Of a DNA stretch of 64,000 bases, positions 7,060 to 14,810 are shown one piece after another. Below the pieces are notes generated by a model. It did not search any database. It was not told the DNA's origin and saw only the letters and a list, made by a program, of their open reading frames with translations. The stretch's first letter is position 1. Each line of letters starts with the position of its first letter. The translations under genes and the position numbers were made by a program. Source of the stretch: Bradyrhizobium tropiciagri (lineage in GTDB: Bacteria; Pseudomonadota; Alphaproteobacteria; Rhizobiales; Xanthobacteraceae); assembly GCF_018130545.1 (NCBI RefSeq), contig NZ_JAFCKF010000010.1, positions 1-64,000 of the forward strand. The letters run 5' to 3'.

Positions 7060-9003
7060 ATGCAAACCCCCATCGGTCTGCACGGGCATCGCTATGCGCT
7101 CGTGCCGCCGCAAGAGTTCTCTGCACGGATGAAGGCTCACTGGACCAGCAATCTTGGTCTGTGCTCCTCAGCACCCCTAGAGAAGCTCTGGGCCATCATG
7201 GCCAAGACTTTTAACGAAGCCATCAGCGACACCGCCAACTGCGTGCAGGCCCCCTGGCGCATCCTCCAGCCTCCTACAGGCTCAGGGAAGACTAGAGGAG
7301 CATGTCTATTCGCGGCAATGCAGGCGGAGCTTAACCTGACGAGCGCCTTCCCCGTGGGCAGCATCATCGTGACACGTCTCATTGACGAAGCTGACAAGCT
7401 AGTGACCGAAATCAATGCCCATGCTGGGCGAGAGGTCGCGATAGCTCACCATTCGCGCGCTCCCAAATCAACCGACGTGCTCCAACAGCACGATACGCTG
7501 GTGATTACCCATCAGGCGTGTGTGAATGCTTCAGCCAGCCTCAACAGCAGCCAAGGAGCGGCGTTTGAGCGCTTAAGGCGCTGGAGGGGCGGAGAACGCC
7601 TCCTAACGATCATTGACGAGGCCCTAGCCAATGTCGTGGAAGACGTGAAGGTGACTGCAAACGACATTGCAGAAGTGCAACGGTACATCACGACAGACCT
7701 TGATCGGCAATTCTTCACCGAATGCGTCGCACTTAACCTGCTGAAGCGCGCGCTGGGTGCCTACGAGAACCAAGGCGCGGCTTCAGTTTTCATGCCGGGA
7801 GGGATCAACACTCCAGACAGCAATCTCGTGAACTTCGCTTCTCTCCGAAACGAGATGAAGCGAATTGAGTATGACCGTTTGGGTGCCCACATGACGGACG
7901 CTGAAGTGCGTGGCCGTATCAGCCACAAGGTGGATCGAACCTTAGAGGCCTGTCAGGCTCTCTTTGACCAGTGGTCTTACTACGCCAAGAGCGGCGATGA
8001 GCACTCCTTCAACTCGTCCTCTCTTTCGGTGCCTTGGGGAGCCCCCGGCCCCGTTGTGCTGGATGCGACTGCCCGTGCAGACTTCCTATGGGACCTGTTT
8101 GAGGACAAAGCGCGCCTAGAGCCCACACCAAGTCATGTGCGCGACTACAGCAACGCTACCCTCCACGTTGCGCGTTGTGCAGCCGTGGGCAAGCGAGCGA
8201 TGATTAAGAGCTTCAAGGCACGGTTTGCACGATTGGCCAACGATCTTGAGCAACGCTTGCCGGTCTCCAGTTCTGTCTTCCTCTGCACTCACAACGCCAA
8301 CACCCACATTGCCAAAGGTGACGGCATGGGCTTCGAGCGCTTCGCGGTTGGCCACTGGAATGCCGTAGACGGACGGAACGATTGGGCGGACTTCGATACA
8401 GCGGTGATCTTTGGGTTGCCTTATCGAGACCAGATATGGGCGACTAACACCTTCTTCGCGGTCCAAGGTCCTCAGACTGACGAGTGGCTCAAGACGCCTA
8501 CTTGGAAGGACCATGCCGACGTTCGGCGCGTAATGAGGCAGCGGCAGCTTGCCGTGATGGTCATTCAAGCCATCAACCGCATCCGACTGCGGCGCGTCGT
8601 CGATGAGGAAGGCCGCTGCCCAGAGGCAAGTGTCTACATCGTTTTGCCACGAGACGCTGATGGCGACGCTATCCTCGCCAGCATCCTGGCGGACATGCCC
8701 GGTCTAAAGGTTGCTGACTGGCCCTTCGAGATGGACGGTCCGAAGGTCAGGAGTCCCCGCAAGGGCTCGTCACATGAAGCGCTGGTATCGTTTATGGGCA
8801 GCCGATTGCCCGGCAGCACGCCGCTGACCGCCATCAAGCGGGAGCTATCGCTCTCTGATACGGCGCTCAAGAAGCTCAAGGAAGCGCTAGGGAATAAGGA
8901 GCACTCCACGACCAAGGCACTGTGTGCCATCAGCGTTGAATACACAGTCACAGGGCGCGGTAGAGGAGCCAAGAGCTACCTGGTGAAGCACGAAGCAGCA
9001 TAG
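7060..9003 (+). CDS. SF2 helicase-like ATPase, 647 aa, phage/island type
   Basis: Walker A is at residues 71-78 (PPTGSGKT) and a Walker B/DEAx box at about 184-189 (IIDEAL). A motif VI-like segment QAINRIRLRR lies near residue 500. These are the marks of a superfamily 2 DEAD/DEAH-type helicase. The last 120 residues look like a winged-helix region with low-complexity basic segments. It would unwind nucleic acid for element replication or defence. It is the longest replication-type gene of the island and is followed 30 bp later by the TIR gene in the same direction, so the two may be co-transcribed. Primase and polymerase genes are not visible. Confidence 0.65.
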   Translation: MQTPIGLHGHRYALVPPQEFSARMKAHWTSNLGLCSSAPLEKLWAIMAKTFNEAISDTANCVQAPWRILQPPTGSGKTRGACLFAAMQAELNLTSAFPVGSIIVTRLIDEADKLVTEINAHAGREVAIAHHSRAPKSTDVLQQHDTLVITHQACVNASASLNSSQGAAFERLRRWRGGERLLTIIDEALANVVEDVKVTANDIAEVQRYITTDLDRQFFTECVALNLLKRALGAYENQGAASVFMPGGINTPDSNLVNFASLRNEMKRIEYDRLGAHMTDAEVRGRISHKVDRTLEACQALFDQWSYYAKSGDEHSFNSSSLSVPWGAPGPVVLDATARADFLWDLFEDKARLEPTPSHVRDYSNATLHVARCAAVGKRAMIKSFKARFARLANDLEQRLPVSSSVFLCTHNANTHIAKGDGMGFERFAVGHWNAVDGRNDWADFDTAVIFGLPYRDQIWATNTFFAVQGPQTDEWLKTPTWKDHADVRRVMRQRQLAVMVIQAINRIRLRRVVDEEGRCPEASVYIVLPRDADGDAILASILADMPGLKVADWPFEMDGPKVRSPRKGSSHEALVSFMGSRLPGSTPLTAIKRELSLSDTALKKLKEALGNKEHSTTKALCAISVEYTVTGRGRGAKSYLVKHEAA

Positions 9004-9033
9004 GAGTTTTTGGATTAAGCGAGGCAAGCGAAG

Positions 9034-10050
9034 TTGCCATCGCCGTTAGCGTGGTCCCTCCGCATCGTTGACAAAAGATCGATCCATCGAAAAGAGTTTG
9101 GCGACGATATCGCGTTACTGGAGGTCCTCATGGAGTTCGACTCCCGCAAAACGGTCTTTGACGGTCTGGGCTCCTACAAAAAGCCAGTCGTGGTTTGGCA
9201 TCCAGCATCGCCGAATCATAAGTCAGGGCGATACGTCGACTGGGATGCCCAGGCTTTGGTGTATGATAGTGCAGAACTCCGGGAGCGAACGACGAGACAA
9301 CATGCGGCACTGCTGGCCCTGTTGAACGCCTTACAGATACCATGCGTGGACCGGACTGGAGACCTTCCGTTCGGCGATATAGCCGAGTTTCTCACCGTTT
9401 TTAGGGTTCCCTGTCCGCTAGTGTTGATATGGGACGAGTTCAACGTGAATGATGCTTTTACATTGGACGGCGCTACTTCCATTGAGCGAGATAACGGATT
9501 GATCTCTGTCACCTTTGATGATGAGGCCAATCCGTCGTATGGCTTTGGGAAAGGCATGATCAATCTGTCCAAGTGGGACGGAAATCCGGATAGTGCGGAA
9601 GTTCAACGTCTTGTCCGGGAGATCAAGAACGCTGCTGATTATCATGATATATTTGTAAGCTATGCTCGGGCCGATGCCCCTCTCGCTGAGAAGATATGTG
9701 TTCAGCTAGGTAAGCTACGGTGGAACACATGGTGGGATGCGGCCCTAAAGGGAGGCGATACATTCGCTGAAATAATCGAGAGGAAGCTAGCCGAGGTCAA
9801 AGCCGTAGTCGTACTTTGGACGGCTAGCTCCACCAAATCAAATTGGGTACTTGATGAAGCGGCAATCGGTCGAGACCGACGCGTTCTCGTTCCTGTTCGA
9901 TTTGAGAACGTCAAACTGCCGCTCGGCTTCGGTCAAATCCATTCTATCCAGTGTCGAGGGCAGACGGATGGAGATATCAAGGCCCTGTGCGACGAAATCA
10001 CATCGCGAGTGCTAAAGCTGCCAACCCTAAGGAATGCCAGAAGCGACTGA
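9034..10050 (+). CDS. TIR-domain protein, possible tandem TIR with degenerate N-terminal copy
   Basis: 338 aa from a TTG start with GAGG 9 bases upstream; the next ATG is at 9130. Residues about 204-320 form a TIR domain: HDIFVSYARAD, WWDAALKGGDTF, VVVLWTASS, SNWVLDEA and VPVRFENVKLPLGFG. E275 in W-V-x-x-E matches the catalytic glutamate of NAD-cleaving TIR domains. The first 200 residues contain VVVWHPAS and SVTFDDEANPSYGFGKGMI, which look like the middle and last strands of a second, degenerate TIR lacking the glutamate position. TIR proteins act as NADases in bacterial antiphage systems. Here no sensor partner such as an Argonaute or STING is adjacent, so activation is unknown. Confidence 0.75.
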   Translation: MPSPLAWSLRIVDKRSIHRKEFGDDIALLEVLMEFDSRKTVFDGLGSYKKPVVVWHPASPNHKSGRYVDWDAQALVYDSAELRERTTRQHAALLALLNALQIPCVDRTGDLPFGDIAEFLTVFRVPCPLVLIWDEFNVNDAFTLDGATSIERDNGLISVTFDDEANPSYGFGKGMINLSKWDGNPDSAEVQRLVREIKNAADYHDIFVSYARADAPLAEKICVQLGKLRWNTWWDAALKGGDTFAEIIERKLAEVKAVVVLWTASSTKSNWVLDEAAIGRDRRVLVPVRFENVKLPLGFGQIHSIQCRGQTDGDIKALCDEITSRVLKLPTLRNARSD

Positions 10051-10325
10051 AGCGCTTTCTCTGGTATTGATCCGTGCCCGCCGCCGCTCGTTCGGGCCAG
10101 CTTCCATGCGAGTTCTCAGGAGCAAATCGAACGCGGGAGTAATGCGCACGAGCCCTACCGAGGGCTTGTCGATTGCTTCGGTCAAACAACGATGCAATCA
10201 GCAATCGTTCCGGTGCAACTAACAGTCAACGCACCGTTCGTACTATGCCTGATAGGGGAAACCTCGCGGCAGAACCACGAGGCCGGTGTGCCCTTCGCGG
10301 CCTCTCGGCGGCGATTTGGTGGTGA
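10051..10325. other. Intergenic stretch at the right end of the island
   Basis: This 275-base stretch has no open frame with a credible start on either strand. It separates the TIR gene from the small gene next to tRNA-Gln. I see no integrase remnant and no duplicated tRNA segment in it. Confidence 0.4.
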
Positions 10326-10604
10326 CTATGAGCGCTTGGTGCGCGGCCTCTTGGCGGCCTTGGGCTTAGCGGGGGCCTGTGCCTCCTCGACATAGGCTTG
10401 ATGGACCTCGAAGAAAGGCACCCCGAACCGTTCGGCTAACTTCTCCAGCGAGCCACCGACTTGATTCGCCATGACGTCGAGTTCCTGGCTGAGCTTCGAG
10501 GCCGTCTGCATCAAGCCGAGCAACGCCGCGAGGTCGGCCAACTGCTGCTTGGAGGGCGCTGAAACCGGGGTGGTTGAGCTAGGTGGGTTGGGATTTTTGG
10601 TCAT
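10326..10604 (-). CDS. Hypothetical 92-aa protein beside tRNA-Gln
   Basis: Starts at ATG 10604, with AGGAG 9 bases upstream; the longer frame to 10682 overlaps the tRNA and is unlikely. The protein has a Pro/Ser-rich N-terminus, a helical centre (LADLAALLGLMQTASKL) that could form a coiled coil, and a Lys/Pro/Arg-rich tail. This is the layout of small nucleoid- or phasin-like proteins, but I recognise no family. It is transcribed away from the tRNA toward the island and may be the last island gene or the first host gene. Confidence 0.55.
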   Translation of the reverse strand: MTKNPNPPSSTTPVSAPSKQQLADLAALLGLMQTASKLSQELDVMANQVGGSLEKLAERFGVPFFEVHQAYVEEAQAPAKPKAAKRPRTKRS

Positions 10605-10650
10605 TCGGTAAGCTCCTGATTTCACGATGGAAATGGGCTTTCCGATAAAC

Positions 10651-10724
10651 TGGCTGGGGAACCTGGATTCGAACCAAGACAAACAGAGTCAGAGTCTGTT
10701 GTGCTACCGTTACACCATTCCCCA
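10651..10724 (-). tRNA. tRNA-Gln (anticodon CUG)
   Basis: A 74-nt cloverleaf can be folded on the minus strand. The acceptor TGGGGAA pairs with TTCCCCA, followed by discriminator G and an encoded CCA. The anticodon stem is ACAGA/TCTGT with loop CTCTGAC, giving anticodon CTG. The T-arm contains GGTTCGAATCC. The D-arm contains GTAACGGTAGC. Its 3' end faces the phage-like island, which suggests it served as the integration site. Confidence 0.95.
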
Positions 10725-10941
10725 AGAATTGCCCGTGGTATCAACAGCTTAGCTGGATGACTGGACATCTCGGTGCAGCGGGTTCGCCTGCCAAATCAGC
10801 GCCCGCGCGAGTGCGACCTTCTACCCGCTTGGTCCCACGCTTGGCAAGCATTGTTGGCGGCGAATAAGCGTGAAAATCACGGCCATACCGGCACCGACGA
10901 TCGAAGGACGGCAGCTTCCGCCGGTCATGGCATCAAAGGCC

Positions 10942-11133
10942 TCAAAGGAATTCAAGAACTATCAAAGGATCGACGGCGAGGAATGCCCCGACGCTGAATC
11001 CCACGGTGCCGAGCGCGATCGCGCCGATCCAGCCGTGATGCGCCCACCCGTAGCTCGCGCCAATCAGCGTTCCCAAAGCGATCGTGGACACCGCCCAGAC
11101 GACGTGAACGACGACCTTCAGCGCCTTGATCAT
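10942..11133 (-). CDS. Small hydrophobic membrane protein, 63 aa
   Basis: From ATG 11133 the product is almost entirely two hydrophobic segments (VVVHVVWAVSTIALGTLIGASY and a second near GAIALGTVGFSVGAFLAV) separated by GWAHHGW. It should be a two-span inner-membrane protein. The frame stays open to 11220, but that extension is basic and unlike a membrane leader. It lies downstream of the PBP1A gene on the same strand with a 188-base gap. Function unknown. Confidence 0.5.
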   Translation of the reverse strand: MIKALKVVVHVVWAVSTIALGTLIGASYGWAHHGWIGAIALGTVGFSVGAFLAVDPLIVLEFL

Positions 11134-11321
11134 CGGCAATCCACAACTGAACGCGCGCCAATAGCGACCGAGGTCTTCGTCCCCGCGATTCCGGTCCCTC
11201 TCATTAGGTCGACGCCGCAAGCGGCGTGTTCAACCAGGCCGCCCTGACAAAGCGCCGCACCGCCGCACGGGCGGTGCAAGGGACTGAACGGATGCCGTTT
11301 GCGGTGCGCTGCCGGCGGACG

Positions 11322-13799
11322 TCAGTACAGCCCGCCGGTCCCCGACCGCATCACGGCCCGATCCGCATCCGGCGAGATGCCCTGCTGGGTGCCGTCGATC
11401 ACGTCAGTGCCGGCGACCATCCCGGGATCATAGTACGGCGGTGCCTGGCCCGGCTTGAAGGCTTCGAGCACCACGCCCTTCTGCCCCGGCGCGGCGCGCA
11501 GGCCGGTCTTGGCATCGACCAGCACCAAGCGGATGCCGACCGGCTGCTTGAACGGGGTGGCGGGCTTGTCGGCCAGCGCGAGCTTCATGAAGTCGCGCGC
11601 GATCGGCGCCGCGGTGTGGCCGGCCTGCGCGTTGCGGCCGAGCGAGCGCGGCTTGTCGTAGCCGACATAGAGACCGACCACGAGGTCCGGCGAGAAGCCG
11701 ACGAACCAGAGATCCTTGGCCTCGTTCGAGGTGCCGGTCTTGCCGGCGAGCGGCTTGCCGACCTCCTTCAGCGCGGTGCCGGTACCGGCCTGGATCACGC
11801 CCTCCATCAGCGAGGTGATCTGGTAGGCGGTCATCGCGTCGAGCACCCGCTCGCGGCGGTCGACCAGCTGCGGCTCCGGCTGGTTCTTCCAGCCCTCCGG
11901 CGCGTCGCAGCCGCGGCATTCGCGCTGGTCATGCCTGAAGATGGTGTGGCCGTAGCGATCCTGGATGCGGTCGATCAAGGTCGGCTTCACGCGGATGCCG
12001 CCATTGGCGATCATCGAATAGGCCGTGGCCATCCGCATCACCGTGGTTTCGCCGGCGCCGAGCGCATAAGCGAGATAGTTCGGCAGCTCGTCATAGACGC
12101 CGAAGCGCTTGGCATACTCGCCGATCAGCGGCATGCCGATTTCCTGCGCCAGCCGCACCGTCACGGTGTTGAGCGACAGCCGCAGCGCATTGCGCAGCGT
12201 AACCTGGCCCTGGTACTTGCCGGTCGAGAAGTTCTCAGGGCGCCAGACATTGCCCTGCCCCTGGTCGATCTCGATCGGCGCGTCGATCATGACGGTCGAC
12301 CCGGTGTAGCCATTATCGAGCGCCGTCGAATACACGATCGGCTTGAAGGTCGAGCCGGGCTGCCGGTAGGCCTGCGTCGCGCGGTTGAACTGGCTCTGGT
12401 CGAACGAGAAGCCACCGACCATCGCGAGCACGCGGCCGGTGTGCGGATCCATCGCCACCATCGCGCCCGACAGTTCGGGGATCTGGCGCAGCCGATACTG
12501 GCCCTCGACGGCCTTGCCATCCTTGTTGAATAGCGGGTCGGCATAGATCACGTCGCCGGGCTGCAACACCTGCGAGACCGCCGTCGGCGTCTTGCCCTTG
12601 CTCCTGGCCCAGCGCACGCCGTCCATCGTGATGATGCCGGTCTCGCGCTGCTTGCTGATGGCGCCGCCGAGCTCGCGGCCGGGCTGGAAGCCGATCCGCG
12701 CCGACTGGTCGTTGCTCTCGAGCACAACAGCCATTCGCCACGGCGAGATGTCGGAGAGCGACTTGATTTCGGCGAGCGGCACGCCCCAGTCGGCGGACAA
12801 ATCGAGCTTCTGGATCGCGCCACGATAGCCCTGCTGCTCGTCATAGTTCACGAGCCCCGCCACCATCGCCTTACGCGCCATCACCTGGACCTTGGGGTCG
12901 AGGGTGGTGCGCACCGACAAGCCGCCTTCATACAGCTTCTTCTCACCGTAGCGTTCGAAGATGTCGCGGCGGACCTCTTCCGAGAAATATTCGCCGGCGA
13001 AGGTATGCGCGCCGTTGCTGCGGTTGGTGACGATCAGCGGGTCCTTGCGCGCCTTGTCGGCATCGGCCGCGGTGATCCAGCCGTTCTCCTGCAAGCGGTC
13101 GATCACGTAGTTGCGGCGCTCGATGGCGCGCGCATGGTTGCGCACCGGATGCAAGCTGGCCGGCATTTTCGGCAACGCGGCCAGATAGGCCGCTTCGGCG
13201 ACCGTCAGTTCATTGACGGACTTGTCGAAGTAGACCAGCGAGGCCGCCGCGATGCCGTAGGCGCCGAGGCCGAGATAGATTTCGTTGAGATAGAGCTCGA
13301 GGATCTTGTCCTTCGAATAGGCCCGCTCGATTCGCATCGCCAGCAGGGCTTCCTTGATCTTGCGGCTGAACGACACCTCGTTGGTCAACAGGAAGTTCTT
13401 GGCAACCTGCTGGGTGATCGTGGAGGCGCCCTGCGGACGACGGTTGGAACCGAAGTTCTGGATGTAGGACACGCCGGCACGCGCCATGCCGGTATAGTCG
13501 ATGCCGCCGTGCTCGTAGAAATTCTTGTCCTCGGCGGCGAGGAAGGCGTTGATCACGAGCTTCGGCACCGCCTGGATCGGCAGATAGAGCCGGCGTTCCT
13601 TGGCGAATTCGCCGAGCAGCGAACCGTCCGCCGCGTGGACGCGGGTCATCACCGGCGGCTCGTAGTTCTGGAGCTGCGAATAGTCGGGCAGATCCTTGGA
13701 GAAATGCCAGAATAGCCCTGCCACCGCGGCCAGACCAGCCAGGAACAGGATGGTTCCTGCGGTGAACAGGAACCCGAAGAACCGCAACAGAAATTTCAT
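11322..13799 (-). CDS. mrcA: Penicillin-binding protein 1A (bifunctional transglycosylase/transpeptidase)
   Basis: 825 aa, normal for class A PBPs. A cytoplasmic tip and one TM helix (residues about 5-32) anchor it in the inner membrane. The GT51 domain carries the catalytic glutamate E90 in AAEDKNFYEHGGID and the motif QGASTITQQVAKN. The transpeptidase domain has the SxxK nucleophile in PGSTFKP, a SLN motif and KTGTSNEAKD. It polymerises lipid II glycan and cross-links peptides. The gene stands alone and is divergent from the coiled-coil gene at 14274. Neighbouring genes are not the ones I expect for the main alphaproteobacterial mrcA locus, so it may be one of several paralogues. Confidence 0.95.
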   Translation of the reverse strand: MKFLLRFFGFLFTAGTILFLAGLAAVAGLFWHFSKDLPDYSQLQNYEPPVMTRVHAADGSLLGEFAKERRLYLPIQAVPKLVINAFLAAEDKNFYEHGGIDYTGMARAGVSYIQNFGSNRRPQGASTITQQVAKNFLLTNEVSFSRKIKEALLAMRIERAYSKDKILELYLNEIYLGLGAYGIAAASLVYFDKSVNELTVAEAAYLAALPKMPASLHPVRNHARAIERRNYVIDRLQENGWITAADADKARKDPLIVTNRSNGAHTFAGEYFSEEVRRDIFERYGEKKLYEGGLSVRTTLDPKVQVMARKAMVAGLVNYDEQQGYRGAIQKLDLSADWGVPLAEIKSLSDISPWRMAVVLESNDQSARIGFQPGRELGGAISKQRETGIITMDGVRWARSKGKTPTAVSQVLQPGDVIYADPLFNKDGKAVEGQYRLRQIPELSGAMVAMDPHTGRVLAMVGGFSFDQSQFNRATQAYRQPGSTFKPIVYSTALDNGYTGSTVMIDAPIEIDQGQGNVWRPENFSTGKYQGQVTLRNALRLSLNTVTVRLAQEIGMPLIGEYAKRFGVYDELPNYLAYALGAGETTVMRMATAYSMIANGGIRVKPTLIDRIQDRYGHTIFRHDQRECRGCDAPEGWKNQPEPQLVDRRERVLDAMTAYQITSLMEGVIQAGTGTALKEVGKPLAGKTGTSNEAKDLWFVGFSPDLVVGLYVGYDKPRSLGRNAQAGHTAAPIARDFMKLALADKPATPFKQPVGIRLVLVDAKTGLRAAPGQKGVVLEAFKPGQAPPYYDPGMVAGTDVIDGTQQGISPDADRAVMRSGTGGLY

Positions 13800-14273
13800 C
13801 GACCAGATTTTCCGTGGCGGATGCGTCGTTCGTTCTGAGCGCGCTGCGTGCCACTTAGGCTGCCCGGTATATCGGTCGTACCAGGGACCTGCAATTCAAC
13901 GGCAGAGAATTAAAGCGGCCCAGGCGTCAAACTTATGCCATAGAGCCCGGCTCGCGCGCGGGCGCCAAATCACCGGCCGCTCCGGCCCGGCCGATGCCCC
14001 GCGTGGCCCGATCGATCTGTGGCCCGCTCGCACCTCGATTCGTGCGGACCTTGCCGAATCCATCCCCCCTCCAGCGCTGCGCTTGCGCACAGAGCGAGCT
14101 GCGAAAGAAAAGCGCAGGCCGGGTCGTCGCTCTCACTACCCGGTTGCCGTTTCGAATGCTGCGATATCAGAAACCGGTGGACAGTGCCTGCGGGCCCGCC
14201 GGATTAACGATCCATTAACTATAACTACCGCAAGTTGTTGCCACACACGTGACTCGCGACGGGCTGATTTCGA
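13800..14273. other. Divergent intergenic region between mrcA and the coiled-coil gene
   Basis: 474 bases with no credible gene on either strand; the overlapping open frames have no family resemblance. It must carry the promoters of both flanking genes. A short AT-richer stretch at 14205-14235 (around GATCCATTAACTATAACTACC) is the most promoter-like part upstream of the rightward gene. Confidence 0.4.
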
Positions 14274-14702
14274 ATGGCACTGCGCGGATTTAAACGGCCC
14301 TTCGCGGCCGACCCGAACGTCCTTGGATTTCCGAGGCCTCCCACATCGGCGATGGGTACCGAAGCCCTGGACCTCGTCTATCAGGCGGCGGATTTGTTCC
14401 GCAGCATCGAGGACAGGGCCCGCGCCGGCGAAGCCCGCGCCGAGGCCGCCGAACAGGCGCAGCTCGAAATCATCGCCGCGACCGAGCGCAAGCTGAGGGA
14501 CGCGTCGCGCGCGCTCGAGGAGGCCCGGCGGCGCATCGAGTCCCAGCAGGAACAGCTCGATGCGGCCGAGTTCCGAGCCCAGGCCGCCGAGGCCGAGGCG
14601 CGTGAGGCCAAGCAATCGCTGGCCCTGGTCGAAGACGCGATCCGTCGGCGCCTGCTGCTGACGAACGGGCACGACGACGGCCGGTCGACCGCCGTCGCCT
14701 GA
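14274..14702 (+). CDS. Coiled-coil hypothetical protein, 142 aa
   Basis: Residues about 30-125 are a nearly uninterrupted charged helix rich in Ala, Glu, Arg and Gln with heptad spacing, so a long coiled coil is expected. There is no signal peptide or membrane segment. The start at 14274 gives a short basic leader; a second ATG at 14352 is possible. I associate similar short coiled-coil proteins with Bradyrhizobium genomes, but no function is known. It is monocistronic, facing the GGT gene. Confidence 0.6.
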   Translation: MALRGFKRPFAADPNVLGFPRPPTSAMGTEALDLVYQAADLFRSIEDRARAGEARAEAAEQAQLEIIAATERKLRDASRALEEARRRIESQQEQLDAAEFRAQAAEAEAREAKQSLALVEDAIRRRLLLTNGHDDGRSTAVA

Positions 14703-14725
14703 CGCGGGACGGCTCATAGCCATTT

Positions 14726-14787
14726 GTAGCCCGAGTGAGCGTAGCGACATCCGGGGACCCGCATATCGCTTCGCTCATGCGGGCTAC
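14726..14787. repeat. Dispersed intergenic inverted repeat
   Basis: Arms 14726-14750 (GTAGCCCGAGTGAGC...) and 14764-14787 (...GCTCATGCGGGCTAC) pair as an imperfect hairpin. The sequence resembles short palindromic repeats scattered in Bradyrhizobium intergenic regions. It lies between two convergent genes and could also end transcription. Confidence 0.7.
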
Positions 14788-14810
14788 GCTCCTCGATCGC
14801 ACAACGCCAA

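Noticed and set aside
10651-10682. N-terminal extension of the 10326-10604 gene into the tRNA
   Set aside because: It would overlap the tRNA 3' end, whereas ATG 10604 has a strong ribosome-binding site.
11226-12533. Long open frame antisense to mrcA
   Set aside because: The sequence is Arg/His/Leu-rich low-complexity typical of antisense frames in high-GC genes, and the opposite strand encodes PBP1A with all motifs.
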